This document shows, one piece after another, positions 44,410 to 53,824 of a DNA stretch of 54,006 nt (within the stretch, counting starts at the first letter, position 1; every line of letters begins with the position of its first letter). The stretch is from an uncultured Magnetospirillum sp. GTDB taxonomy: Bacteria > Pseudomonadota > Alphaproteobacteria > Rhodospirillales > Magnetospirillaceae. The notes under the pieces are model-generated. The model was not told the origin of the DNA. It searched no databases and saw only the letters and a list, made by a program, of their open reading frames with translations. The stretch lies in the NCBI RefSeq assembly GCF_903853455.1, contig NZ_CAINTR010000055.1, positions 1 through 54,006 on the forward strand, in the 5' to 3' direction. Position numbers and translations under genes: made by a program.

Positions 44410-46473
44410 ATGGGCAAACCGTTGCAAGTGCTCCTGGTCGAGGATTCCCCCGACGACGCCGAGCTGTTGGAATTGGAATTGCGGCGCGGCGGCTTCATCC
44501 CGACCATCCGGCGGGTGGAAACCGGTGACGAGATGCGCGCGGCCTTGGCCTCGTCCTCGGCCTGGGATGTGGTGCTGAGCGACTACCATCTGCCGACTTT
44601 CAGTGCCGAGGCGTCGCTGGCGACGCTGCAGGAAAGCGGTCGGGACCTCCCTTTCATCATCATGTCCGGGGTGGTGCGGGCCGAGGATGCGGTCAACCTG
44701 TTGAAGCGCGGAGCCCACGACTTTCTCGACAAGGCCAGCCTGGCGCGCCTGGTGCCGGCCATCGAGCGCGAAATCCGCGACGCGCACGAGCGTGCCCAAC
44801 GCCGTCAGGCGGAGGAGCGGGTCAGGGTGTTGTCGTTGGCCACCGAGCAGAGCCCGGTTTCGGTGGTGATCACCGACCGCGAAGGGGTGATCGGCTACGT
44901 CAATCCGAAATTCGAGAAGGCCACCGGTTATTCCGCCGTGGAAGCGGTCGGCCGTCCTATCGACTTCATCCATCGCAAGGACGGGGGCGAAGAAACCTAC
45001 CGCGCCATGTGGGCCACCATCCGCAGCGGCCAGGAATGGCGTGGCGAGTTCTGCAACCAACGGCGCGACGGCCAGCTATTCTGGGAATACGCCACGGTGT
45101 CGCCGTTGGAGGACGCCAACGGCGTCATCACCAATTTTGTCGCGGTGAAGGAGGACATCACTGCCCGGCGCAGCTATGAGGAACGTCTGCTGCGTCAGGC
45201 CAATTACGACGAATTGACCGGATTGCCCAACCGGCTGCTGATGCTGGACCGTCTGGAACAGGGCATTGCCGTGGCCCATCGGCGCAATGCCTTCGCCGCC
45301 TTGCTCTATATCGACCTCGACCGCTTCAAGAACGTCAACGATTCCCTGGGGCACGCTGCCGGCGACCATCTGCTGAAGGAAGCGGCGATCCGTCTGGGGG
45401 AATGTGTGCGAGAGGGCGACACCCTGGCGCGCATGGGGGGCGACGAATTCGTCATCATCCTGCCGGGCGTCGATGATGGCATCGCGGTGCAGAAGGTGGC
45501 CGACCGTGTCATCGACACCTTCTCGCCACCGTTTTCCCTGGTCGGCCAGGACCACTTCGTGACCGCCAGCATCGGCATCAGCCTGTTTCCCAATGACGCT
45601 TCCGATGGCCAGGTGCTGCTGCGCAATGCCGAACTGTCCATGTACAAGGCCAAGGAACAGGGGCGGGGCCGCTACCAGTTCTTCACCCGTGAACTCAATG
45701 AGCGCATGCAGGAGCGCCTGCTGCTGGAAAGCCAGTTGCGCGGCGCCGCCGGTCGTGGCGAGCTCCGGCTCGACTATCAACCGCTCTATGATCTTCGCAC
45801 CAGTTCGCCGGTGGGCATGGAGGCCCTGGTTCGCTGGCGGCGCCCCCCCGACACCTTGCTTCAGCCCGGCAGCTTCATCGCCTTGGCCGAGGAAGTCGGG
45901 TTGATCGGTGAGATTGGCGACTGGGTGGTGGCCACCGCCTGCCGGGAGGCATTTGGGCTGTTCAGCGGCAGGCGTGACGGCATGCGGGTGGCGGTCAACG
46001 TCTCGCCGCGCCAGCTTCAGGGCGGTGCGTTCGGCGAATGGGTGAAGCGGCAATTGGTGGAGACCGGACTGGCGCCGGACCAGTTGGAGTTGGAGATCAC
46101 CGAAAGTGTGCTGATGGACGACAGTCCCGAGACCGGACAGACCCTGCGTCAGCTCTGCGATCTCGGCGTGCGCTTGTCCATCGACGATTTCGGCACCGGC
46201 TATTCGTCGTTGGGCTATCTGCAACGCTACCCCTTCGACACCCTTAAGATCGACCGCTCCTTCGTGGTTGGGGCCGTGGTCGACCGGAACACTGCCCGGC
46301 TGGTGGAGACCATCGTCACCATGGCCCACGGTCTGGGGTTGGAAACCGTGGCCGAGGGGGTCGAAACCGTCGAGCAATTGGACTTCCTGCGGGGATGCGA
46401 TTGCGATCTGGTCCAGGGGTTCCTGCTGGGCCGTCCCATGACGCCGGGGGACCTCGCCGGCCGGCTGGAGTGA
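44410..46473 (+). CDS. REC-PAS-GGDEF-EAL c-di-GMP protein
   Basis: The 687-residue protein has a receiver (about 5-125, Asp in VVLSDYHLP), a PAS domain (about 145-260) and a GGDEF domain with intact MGGDEFVII (about 265-425). An EAL domain (about 435-680) follows, with MEALVRWR, ITESVLM, SIDDFGTGYSSL and AEGVET. Both enzyme signatures look complete, so it could make or break c-di-GMP depending on phosphorylation and PAS ligand. It starts 11 bases after the second regulator with AAGGAG upstream, so the kinase, two receivers and this output protein form one operon. Confidence 0.93.
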   Translation: MGKPLQVLLVEDSPDDAELLELELRRGGFIPTIRRVETGDEMRAALASSSAWDVVLSDYHLPTFSAEASLATLQESGRDLPFIIMSGVVRAEDAVNLLKRGAHDFLDKASLARLVPAIEREIRDAHERAQRRQAEERVRVLSLATEQSPVSVVITDREGVIGYVNPKFEKATGYSAVEAVGRPIDFIHRKDGGEETYRAMWATIRSGQEWRGEFCNQRRDGQLFWEYATVSPLEDANGVITNFVAVKEDITARRSYEERLLRQANYDELTGLPNRLLMLDRLEQGIAVAHRRNAFAALLYIDLDRFKNVNDSLGHAAGDHLLKEAAIRLGECVREGDTLARMGGDEFVIILPGVDDGIAVQKVADRVIDTFSPPFSLVGQDHFVTASIGISLFPNDASDGQVLLRNAELSMYKAKEQGRGRYQFFTRELNERMQERLLLESQLRGAAGRGELRLDYQPLYDLRTSSPVGMEALVRWRRPPDTLLQPGSFIALAEEVGLIGEIGDWVVATACREAFGLFSGRRDGMRVAVNVSPRQLQGGAFGEWVKRQLVETGLAPDQLELEITESVLMDDSPETGQTLRQLCDLGVRLSIDDFGTGYSSLGYLQRYPFDTLKIDRSFVVGAVVDRNTARLVETIVTMAHGLGLETVAEGVETVEQLDFLRGCDCDLVQGFLLGRPMTPGDLAGRLE

Positions 46474-46483
46474 GGGGAATATC

Positions 46484-46519
46484 TTGACAGGGCGAGGCGA
46501 GCCCATTCGAATGCTCGCC
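46484..46519 (+). promoter_or_regulatory. Promoter with overlapping operator-like palindrome
   Basis: TTGACA (46484-46489), a 17-base spacer and TCGAAT (46507-46512) make a good sigma-70 promoter for the methyltransferase. GGCGAGC (46496-46502) and GCTCGCC (46513-46519) form a perfect inverted repeat around the -10. Confidence 0.55.
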
Positions 46520-46544
46520 GCTTCCATACGAAGGGGATTCCGCC

Positions 46545-47366
46545 TTGGCCGCCAAGATCAAGATTGGCAATTATGGCTATACCTGTCAGCCGCGCTGGGG
46601 CTTCGGCAGGCCCACCCATCCGCGCCTGACCGAGATTGTCGAGCGCGGCCGCGCCGACTATGCCCGGCAGATCGATCGCTTCGTCGATCTGCGCGAGATG
46701 CTGGCTGCCATTCCACTGGAAGCCGCCGAGGATGCGCCGACCCCAAGATGGCTGAACCCCTGGTTCACCGCCCTGGACGGCATCGCCCTGACCGGCATGC
46801 TGGTCAGGCATGATCCCCGGCTGCTGATCGAAATCGGGTCGGGCAATTCCACCAAGTTCGCCCGGCATGCCATCACCGAGCGGCGGCTGCGGACCAAGAT
46901 CGTCTCCATCGATCCCCAGCCGCGCGCCGAGGTCGATGCCTTGTGCGACGAGGTGATCCGGGCGCCGGCCGAATTCGTCGATCCGACGGTGTTCTCGCGG
47001 CTGAAATCCGGCGACATCCTGTTCATCGACAGCTCCCATCGCAGCCTGGAGAACTCCGACGTCACCGCCCTGTTCCTGGAGGTGCTGCCGGACCTGCCGC
47101 CCGGGGTGATCGTCCATGTCCACGACGTCTATCTGCCCTACGACTATCCGGCCCATGCCGAGGGGCTGATGTATAACGAGCAGTATCTGCTGGCGGCCCT
47201 GCTGCTGGGCGAGGCCAAATGGCTGGAACCGCTCTTTCCCAATTACTTCGTGGTGCAGGACCCGGCGCTGTCGGCCAAGCTGACTCCCATCTGGCAGGCC
47301 TTGGGCACCAATGCCTTTCCGGCGCCGAGCAATTCGTTCTGGCTTAGCATCAAGAAGCACCGCTAA
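46545..47366 (+). CDS. SAM-dependent methyltransferase, class I
   Basis: The 273-residue protein has a Rossmann-type core: LLIEIGSGNSTKFARHAI (glycine-rich SAM loop), IVSIDPQPRAEVD (acidic end of strand 2) and GDILFIDSSHRSL. It ends with a family-typical VIVHVHDVYLPYDYP segment. It resembles Methyltransf_24-type enzymes, often found with sugar or surface-glycan genes. It starts at TTG with AAGGGG upstream. Its stop overlaps that of the convergent glycosyltransferase gene. Substrate unknown. Confidence 0.8.
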   Translation: MAAKIKIGNYGYTCQPRWGFGRPTHPRLTEIVERGRADYARQIDRFVDLREMLAAIPLEAAEDAPTPRWLNPWFTALDGIALTGMLVRHDPRLLIEIGSGNSTKFARHAITERRLRTKIVSIDPQPRAEVDALCDEVIRAPAEFVDPTVFSRLKSGDILFIDSSHRSLENSDVTALFLEVLPDLPPGVIVHVHDVYLPYDYPAHAEGLMYNEQYLLAALLLGEAKWLEPLFPNYFVVQDPALSAKLTPIWQALGTNAFPAPSNSFWLSIKKHR

Positions 47367-49354
47367 TCAATTGTTCCAACTGTAATATCATCTGGAGGAT
47401 GCCCGGTGGCGTGGCGCTGCCACGCCTGCTCGAATCCTGCTTCCAGGTGACGGGCGAAGCGGGCCGGGTCGAAGGGTGACGCGGTGGGCAGCAAGGCGGC
47501 GAGGCGGGCCTTGGTCTCCGCCAGCCGCGCCGGATCGCGCCCCAGGCCGACCGCCAGATCGCACAGGGCCTCGGGACCGGCGGCGACCAGATCGGGCAGG
47601 CCGACCGCATGCAGCAGGGAGGCCGCTACCCGCGACGCCAGCCGCTCTCCGGCGGCGGTCACCAGCGGAACCCCCATGCGCAGCGCGTCGGCGGCGGTGG
47701 TGTGGGCGCCGCAGATCAGCGCGTCGAGGAACAGGTCGGCGGCGGGAATGCGCTTCAAGTGCTGGTCGCGCGGCAGCTGTGGCGCCCAGATCAGACGGGT
47801 GGGATCGACCCCCGCCTTGCCGGCCTCGTGTTCCAGCCGTTGCCGTGCCGCGTCCGGCGGAGCCAACTGCCACAGCACCGATCCCGGCACCGCGTCGAGA
47901 ACCCGCATCCACAGGGCGAAGCTGGCGCGGTCGAGCTTGCGGTGGCCGTTGAACGAGCAGAAGACCACTCCGTCCTGGGGCAGGCCCAACTGCGCGCGTG
48001 GTGGCGGCGGCCCGGCCGGACTCCAGGCTTGGTTGGCCTGATAACAGCCGGGCAGAGTGATCAGCCGCTCGGAGAAATGCTCGCGATGGGCCGGCGGCAC
48101 CAGCACATGGTCGACGATGGCGTAGTGCAGCCACGACGTTCCCGAACTGGCGGCCAGACCCAGCCAAACCATCTGGATCGGCGCCGGCCGCAAGGCGGCG
48201 ATGCCGGGGCGGGCATGGCGGGTGAACACCGACATGTCCACCAGGATGTGGACGCCGTCGGCGGCGATTTTCGCGGCGGCGGCGCGGTCGCCCATGGTCG
48301 CCAGATCGACGAAGGCGTCGCACTCCTCGGCCAGCCGCTCCCGCCAGGGCGAGCCGTCGTCGGGGCCGACCGAATAGGCGACAGGGCGCACCCTCGCCCG
48401 GTCGTGATGCCCGAACAGGTCTCCCGCCAGATGCATGGTGGCGTGCTCGCGGTAATCGGGCGACAGATAGCCCACCACCAGCGGCGGCGGCGTCTTGGCC
48501 TGGGGCCTCACCATGGGCCGGGGCGGGCCGGGGACGCGGAAACTGGCCTCGGCGGTGGCGATACGCCGGATCTCCGCCCCGCTGAAGGGATAGAAAATGG
48601 CGTCCTGGGTCGCCACCGCCAACTGACGGCGGTCGGCCGCGGCGCTCAGCCCGGCGCGTATCTCGGCGAACAGGGCCTCTTCCTCGTCCCAATCGGCGGT
48701 CTCGCGATAAGCCCGCAGCAGATGCCCCTTGGCCGGCGCCAGGGTGGGATCCATGGTCAGCGCCTGCTTCAGCCGCGCGATGGCCTCATCCTGACGACCC
48801 AGCCGCAGCAGGACCTGTCCCAGCATGGCGTGCAGTTCCGCGACGCGGGGATGGTGGCGGATCGCCGCTTCAAGGGCGGGCAGGGCGGTTTCCGGGGCTC
48901 CTCCGACCAGCAGTAAGCCAAGGTTGACGTGACCGCCCACATGGCCGGGCGCCACCTGGGTCAGGCGACGGAAGGCATCGGCAGCCTCGGCGGTACGCTG
49001 GAGCAGACGCAAGGCATTGCCCAGCGCCAGCAGGCTTTCCGGGTCGCCGCCGGCGGCGAGGCGTTGGAGAATCGGCAAGGCCTCGTCGGGCCGGTCGAGT
49101 GCCAGCAGTCCCTTGGCCTTGCTGAACAGCGACGGCTGATGATCGGGCTGCTGGACCAGGATGCGATCAAGATGGGGCAGCGCCTCGGCATGGCGTCCCG
49201 CCATCAGCAGGAACAGCGCCAGATTATAGCGTACCGGCAGGGAGCCCGGCGCGGCGGCGGTCAGCCTGAGGAGGATCTCCACCGCCGGCTTCAGCTTGCC
49301 CGCCTGGGCCAGCTTGATCGCCTTGGTCATGTCCTGGTCGATGTTGACTGCCAT
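47363..49354 (-). CDS. TPR-containing O-GlcNAc-transferase-like glycosyltransferase
   Basis: The 663-residue protein has about six TPRs (1-235) and a GT41-type (OGT/SPINDLY) catalytic region. VVGYLSPDYREHATMHLAGDLF (His of the N-terminal lobe), DMSVFTRHARPGIAALRPAPIQ and FCSFNGHRKLDRASFALW (Lys of the nucleotide site) are visible, followed by LFLDALICGAHTTAADAL. Bacterial relatives add sugars to proteins such as flagellin, or to other acceptors. No membrane segment. It pairs convergently with a methyltransferase and may be part of a protein-glycosylation set, but flagellar genes are not in the window. Confidence 0.87.
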   Translation of the reverse strand: MAVNIDQDMTKAIKLAQAGKLKPAVEILLRLTAAAPGSLPVRYNLALFLLMAGRHAEALPHLDRILVQQPDHQPSLFSKAKGLLALDRPDEALPILQRLAAGGDPESLLALGNALRLLQRTAEAADAFRRLTQVAPGHVGGHVNLGLLLVGGAPETALPALEAAIRHHPRVAELHAMLGQVLLRLGRQDEAIARLKQALTMDPTLAPAKGHLLRAYRETADWDEEEALFAEIRAGLSAAADRRQLAVATQDAIFYPFSGAEIRRIATAEASFRVPGPPRPMVRPQAKTPPPLVVGYLSPDYREHATMHLAGDLFGHHDRARVRPVAYSVGPDDGSPWRERLAEECDAFVDLATMGDRAAAAKIAADGVHILVDMSVFTRHARPGIAALRPAPIQMVWLGLAASSGTSWLHYAIVDHVLVPPAHREHFSERLITLPGCYQANQAWSPAGPPPPRAQLGLPQDGVVFCSFNGHRKLDRASFALWMRVLDAVPGSVLWQLAPPDAARQRLEHEAGKAGVDPTRLIWAPQLPRDQHLKRIPAADLFLDALICGAHTTAADALRMGVPLVTAAGERLASRVAASLLHAVGLPDLVAAGPEALCDLAVGLGRDPARLAETKARLAALLPTASPFDPARFARHLEAGFEQAWQRHATGHPPDDITVGTID

Positions 49355-49363
49355 ATCGCTATC

Positions 49364-50158
49364 CTAGGGAAACACGTGCGGCGGCTTTGGCGTCATCCGC
49401 CAGATTCCGGCCTTCTTCTCGAACCAATGCTGGCGAATGGTATGGAACACCTCTCCGCTCCATCCCTGGATTCCGACCTCCATATGGTCGCCATCCAGGC
49501 GCACCAGGCAATAGCCGTTGGCATCTTCACGCAGGCGGGTGGAGCAGGCGGTGGAAGCCTGCACCAGCACCAGCGAGCCGCCGCGGTCGCCGCTGATCAA
49601 TTCCACATGGGCGTGGTGGACATGGCCGGTGAGGACCAGGTCGATGTCGTGCTCCACCAGGGTTTCGTAAGGATGGCCGCTGCTGGCCGACGACGGCGGG
49701 TGGTGCAGGAACACGACCCGGGCCGCATTCGCCGGCGCATGGGCGAGGGTCGCCTCCAGATGGTCCAGATGAGCGCCTTTGAGGGCCCCCGATTTCCAGC
49801 GCAGGCTCCGCGTGCTGTCCAGCCCGATGGCGACCAGGTGGTCGTCGGTCCAGACCGGCAGGGATTCGTGGCCGGGCAGGTTGCGGTGGAACTTGTTCCT
49901 GGGACGGAAGATGCGCGCGAACGGCCGATAAAGCGGATAGAGGTCGTGATTGCCCGGCACCACCAGCGACGGAGCCGGAATATGGGACAGAAAGGCGCGG
50001 GCCTCGGCGAACTGGTGGGAGCGGGCACGCTGGGTCAGGTCGCCGGAGATGATCACCAGATCGGGGCGATGCCGTTCGAGATCGGCCAGCAAGGCGGCGA
50101 CGACCTTGGTCTCGGTCCGGCCGAAATGCAGATCCGACAGGTGGGCGATGGTTCTCAT
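49364..50158 (-). CDS. Calcineurin-like metallophosphoesterase
   Basis: The 264-residue dimetal phosphoesterase has all motifs: HLSDLHFG (7-14), ISGDLTQ, VPGNHDLYPL, FLHHPP and LTGHVHHAH. It resembles CpdA-type cyclic-nucleotide phosphodiesterases, but many relatives hydrolyse other phosphoesters. The ATG at 50158 overlaps the lipid-kinase stop (ATGA), so both are translated together. A longer upstream frame is antisense-frame read-through of the kinase gene and is rejected. Confidence 0.87.
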   Translation of the reverse strand: MRTIAHLSDLHFGRTETKVVAALLADLERHRPDLVIISGDLTQRARSHQFAEARAFLSHIPAPSLVVPGNHDLYPLYRPFARIFRPRNKFHRNLPGHESLPVWTDDHLVAIGLDSTRSLRWKSGALKGAHLDHLEATLAHAPANAARVVFLHHPPSSASSGHPYETLVEHDIDLVLTGHVHHAHVELISGDRGGSLVLVQASTACSTRLREDANGYCLVRLDGDHMEVGIQGWSGEVFHTIRQHWFEKKAGIWRMTPKPPHVFP

Positions 50159-51060
50159 AGTGTCCGGTCTCGCGCCGGAATCAGTACGTTCAGCGCCTTG
50201 GGCCGGACCTTGAACACCAGCGGCGAGTTCAGCACCGTCACCTCGCCATCCAGCGACACCATGACCCGGTGCTTGTGGCTGGTGACCCGGACCTCCTTGG
50301 CGGTGAAAGTGGTCAGGCGGCGGCTGGCCAGCCAATGGCCGAGAAAGGCCTCGACCACCAGCCACAGCAACGACAATCGCCCGCGACACTCCGCCACGTG
50401 AATCACCAGCGTGCCGGTGTCGAGCGCTTCCCGCGACAGTGGCGGCTTCTGGTCTTTCCAGGCGTTGTTGGTGATGAACAGCATGGGTGTCCTCACCGCC
50501 AGCGAGCCGTCCATCAGTTCCAGGGTGACGTCGACCATGGGGTAGCGGCGGAAGGCCCGGAGCGCCGCCAGCACCATGGCCCGCCACTTGCGCATGCCGT
50601 CGCGCTGAAGATGGTCGCGGCGCCGGACGATCCAAGGATGCATGCCCATGGAGGCCCAGATGGCGAAGGGCAGGCCGTTGACCTCCGCCAGATCAATGCG
50701 GGTGGCCTGGGCGGCGGACAGGACCCGGGCGGCTTGGGTGGGGTCGAGTGGCAGTCCGAGGTCGCGGGCGAACAGGTTCAGGCTTCCCAGCGGCAGGATG
50801 CCGAGCGGCTTGGTGCGTCCAAGGCCAGCCAGCACCGCGGTCAGGATGGTGCCGTCGCCGCCGCCCACCACCACGGCGTCCAGTTCATCGCGGCCGGCCA
50901 TGGCCGACAGCGTCTGGGCAAGCTCGCGCCGGCCAACCAGATGGGTTTCGACGCTGTGGCCGGATTCGGTCAGCGCGGCGGTGATCGCGGCGATGGTGGC
51001 GTCCAGCGGCAGGGTGCGGAAACTGCCGGCCGAGCGATTGATGACGAGGGCGAGGCGCAT
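50155..51060 (-). CDS. Diacylglycerol kinase-family lipid kinase
   Basis: The 301-residue protein has the DAGK catalytic fold: LVINRSAGSF at the start, VVGGGDGTILTAVLAGL (nucleotide loop), LGILPLGSLNLFARDLGLP, and a C-terminal beta domain ending VSLDGEVTVLNSPLVFKVRPKALNVLIP. It phosphorylates a lipid hydroxyl, possibly diacylglycerol or a sphingoid base. The GTxN of many relatives is GSLN here. It overlaps the phosphoesterase gene by four bases, suggesting linked lipid-phosphate turnover. Confidence 0.87.
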   Translation of the reverse strand: MRLALVINRSAGSFRTLPLDATIAAITAALTESGHSVETHLVGRRELAQTLSAMAGRDELDAVVVGGGDGTILTAVLAGLGRTKPLGILPLGSLNLFARDLGLPLDPTQAARVLSAAQATRIDLAEVNGLPFAIWASMGMHPWIVRRRDHLQRDGMRKWRAMVLAALRAFRRYPMVDVTLELMDGSLAVRTPMLFITNNAWKDQKPPLSREALDTGTLVIHVAECRGRLSLLWLVVEAFLGHWLASRRLTTFTAKEVRVTSHKHRVMVSLDGEVTVLNSPLVFKVRPKALNVLIPARDRTL

Positions 51061-51108
51061 TCCGTGACAGCAACGCGGATGCCGCCCGCTGTCAAGGGGC
51101 TATGGCGG

Positions 51109-52344
51109 CTAATAGATTTCCTTGTCGCCGAACACCATGACCTCGCCCCCCGGCAGCACCGCCCGGTCACGGCCGCCGCGCTTGGCTTCGTACATGCGCT
51201 GGTCAGCCAACTCGATCAATTGCGGCCAGTCGGTGGCCTTGTCGGCAATGCGTTCGGCGACGCCGATGGACGCGGTCATGGCGGCGCCGTCGGGCCGCAG
51301 GCCGAAACCGGCGGTGCGCAGGCGCTCCAGCATGATCTTGGCGCCTTCAGGCGTGGTATCGGTGAGGATGGCGACGAACTCCTCGCCGCCCCAGCGCACC
51401 AGCACGTCGCCCCGGCGCAGCCCTTCCCGCAGTTTGTCGGCCAGCGTCCGCAGGGCCTTGTCGCCTTCCTCGTGGCCAAAGGCGTCGTTGATGGATTTGA
51501 ACTTGTCGAGGTCGAAGAAGGCGACCGCCATGGAGGTGTTCTTCATGGCGGCCAGACGGAATTGCAGGTCCAGCGCCTCGCCTCCCGACCGTCGTGTGTA
51601 GGCCGAGGTCAGCGGATCGATCATCGCGCGGTTGACCAGGGCGGTGATGTAATGCAACTGGCTCATGCCCGAGAACATGGCCACCCCCATCACCAGCACC
51701 ATCAGCCACAGCATCGGGCCGTGCTGGTCCAGCGACAGCGTCTCGCCGCCCATCAGCAGGCCGATGATCGCGAAGGCGAAGGCCGGCAGCGAGAACACCG
51801 CCACCTCGAACGCCGTCAGCGGAAAGATCGCCAGCCCGGCCAGCACGATGTTGGGCATCAGGGCGTAGAGCTTGGTGACCAGCAGGGCGCTTCCGGTCAC
51901 ATGCAGATCGGCGGTGATTTCGATGGACATGATGTAGAAGACCGGCGGCACCAGCAGCATGCCCATCAGCATGGAATCGGCCTGAAGCCTGGTCTTGCTC
52001 ATGGGCCACGGCCAGGACAGCAGAAAGAAGATCACGCCGGACCCGACGCGCAGGCTCGTCATCTGCGCCCATTGCGGCCAGGGAAAGACGTACCAGTCGA
52101 TGACCGACCATAGCGGCACCATCACCGCGAACAGCGCGGCGACCAACTGGATTCGGGAAATGATGACCGAGGCGGCGTGGCGGCGGATATGGGCCGAGTG
52201 GCGCAGCGGCACCAGAAGATCGAAGAATTGCCCCCAGGTGATCTTGATCGGCGCGAACAAATGCCCCGCGAAAGACCGCCAGCCCTTAGGCGCGTCGGCC
52301 CCGTCCTCGATCATGTCGGATTGAATCTGCGATGAGCTACCCAC
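51109..52344 (-). CDS. Membrane diguanylate cyclase
   Basis: The 411-residue protein has about five to six membrane helices (about 58-225) and a C-terminal GGDEF domain (about 235-395) with VRWGGEEFVAIL, FFDLDKFKSINDAFGHEEGD and a normal end. It should make c-di-GMP from GTP, with the membrane part as sensor. It starts at GTG 52344 with GGGGGA upstream; ATG 52314 is an alternative. It lies 48 bases upstream of the lipid kinase and may be in the same operon. Confidence 0.9.
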   Translation of the reverse strand: MGSSSQIQSDMIEDGADAPKGWRSFAGHLFAPIKITWGQFFDLLVPLRHSAHIRRHAASVIISRIQLVAALFAVMVPLWSVIDWYVFPWPQWAQMTSLRVGSGVIFFLLSWPWPMSKTRLQADSMLMGMLLVPPVFYIMSIEITADLHVTGSALLVTKLYALMPNIVLAGLAIFPLTAFEVAVFSLPAFAFAIIGLLMGGETLSLDQHGPMLWLMVLVMGVAMFSGMSQLHYITALVNRAMIDPLTSAYTRRSGGEALDLQFRLAAMKNTSMAVAFFDLDKFKSINDAFGHEEGDKALRTLADKLREGLRRGDVLVRWGGEEFVAILTDTTPEGAKIMLERLRTAGFGLRPDGAAMTASIGVAERIADKATDWPQLIELADQRMYEAKRGGRDRAVLPGGEVMVFGDKEIY

Positions 52345-52537
52345 GGATCGGTCCCCCCAATGAACCTGGGCGGGAGGTTAGTGAAAACCACTCGCCATTA
52401 CAATGTCTATGGCAGGGGCGCGAACACTGGGGAAAAGGCGATTGAAAAAGGGCATTCAGGGTCGCATGCTCGCCTGTAAGAGTGCCCATGTCGATGACGG
52501 CAGCAAGGCTCCACCGGAAGAAACAGGGGAGATCGAA

Positions 52538-53413
52538 ATGACCAGCAGCAATCCCTATGACATGAACTTGGGCAAGAATGCCGCGAACTACGTGCCGCTG
52601 AGCCCGCTCGGCTTTCTCGAGCGGTCGGCGTCGGTCTATCCCAACCGCACGTCGGTGATTCACGGCGACCTTCGCTTTACTTGGAAACAGACCTATGACC
52701 GCTGTCGGCGACTGGCCTCAGCCCTGACCAAGCGAGGAATCGGGATCGGCGACACCGTCGCCTTCATGGCGGCGAACACGCCGGCGGCGTTCGAGGCGAC
52801 CTTCGGGGTTCCCATGACCGGGGCGGTCCTGTGCGCGCTCAATATCCGCCTCGACGCCGAGACCATCGCTTTCATGTTGCAGCACGGCGAGGCCAAGGTT
52901 CTGGTCACCGACCGCGAGTTCTCGCCGGTCATCAAGAAGGCTTTGATGCAGCTTTCCAAGCGGCCTTTGGTGATCGACATCGACGATCCCCTGGGGCTGG
53001 GCGGGGAATTGCTGGGCGAATGCGACTACGAGGCCTTCATCGACGGCGGCGATCCCGAGTTCCCATGGCGCTGGCCCGCCGACGAGTGGGAAGCCATCGC
53101 TCTCAACTACACCTCGGGAACCACCGGCAACCCCAAGGGGGTCGTCTATCATCACCGTGGCGCCTACATCAACGCGCTGGGCAACGCGGTGAACTGGGGA
53201 ATGTCCGGGCATCCGGTCTATCTGTGGACCCTGCCCATGTTCCACTGCAACGGCTGGTGCTTCCCCTGGACCATCACCGCCCTGGCCGGGACCCATGTCT
53301 GCCTGCGCCGGGTCGAGGCCGCCAGCATGTTCTCGGCCATCGAGGCCTATGAGGTCACCCATATGTGTGGCGCTCCCATCGTCATGGGGATGCCAAGTTA
53401 CAATATCCATTAA
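52538..53413 (+). pseudogene. Acyl-CoA synthetase (AMP-binding), truncated by inserted DNA
   Basis: This 291-residue product matches the first half of a medium- or long-chain fatty-acid-CoA ligase (about 540 residues). It includes LTWK-like FTWKQTYDRC, the AMP-binding loop NYTSGTTGNPKGVVYHHRG and PMFHCNGWCFPWT. The family match runs to THMCGAPIVMGM and then breaks into PSYNIH and a stop. All of the adenylate-binding C-terminal half and hinge is missing, so the product cannot work. The ATG at 52538 follows AGGGGAGATCGAA. The break near 53392 coincides with a drop in GC. Confidence 0.8.
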
Positions 53414-53489
53414 GATCAATAACTTAGCTAAAATATATTTTTCGTTTACACACAGGTCTTACACACAGTTTCCTGACCTCCGGCAGTTT
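53393..53489. other. Junction sequence between host gene and inserted DNA
   Basis: It is AT-rich compared with the rest of the window. Two direct TTACACACAG copies (53446-53455 and 53459-53468) lie 13 bases apart in pitch. No transposase or att core was recognised; the partner end is outside the window. Confidence 0.5.
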
Positions 53490-53744
53490 TCACTTCAGCG
53501 ACCGGCGACGCTTGGCCGCAGAAATCAGGACGTTAATATCGATCCCCTGTTCTTCGGCAAGCCGAAGAACTTTTTCAGCTAGATCTATAAGGTCCGCGAC
53601 GTTTAGATCACCCTGTTTATCGGCGTGCCGAAGGACCTTTGCCATTTCGAGGAGGTCGGCGCGTTTTGAATCCGGCGGAACGTTCACGTCACTTTTCCCT
53701 CTAACCGCTCTGGTTAGAGCGGTGGTAAGAATATCGACACTCAC
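53490..53744 (-). CDS. Small helical protein with internal duplication
   Basis: The 84-residue frame starts at GTG. It has two similar helical units, DLLEMAKVLRHADKQGDLNV and DLIDLAEKVLRLAEEQGIDI, followed by a basic end (AAKRRRSLK). The DNA shows the matching direct repeat (53529-53594 and 53598-53657). No family is recognised. It lies in lower-GC DNA next to the insertion junction, and the opposite-strand frame (53512-53814) looks like its shadow. Existence as a gene is moderately supported by the repeat in frame. Confidence 0.45.
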   Translation of the reverse strand: MSVDILTTALTRAVRGKSDVNVPPDSKRADLLEMAKVLRHADKQGDLNVADLIDLAEKVLRLAEEQGIDINVLISAAKRRRSLK

Positions 53745-53824
53745 GGTTAAAATCCACTCGTCTTCCCCCGAAAGACTTATCGCTGGGACTGACGGTGCGG
53801 GGCTAAATCAATAACGCCAATAAC

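Noticed and set aside
53512-53814. 100-codon plus-strand frame
   Set aside because: Opposite strand of the small duplicated ORF; Ser/Arg-rich shadow with no clear ribosome site.
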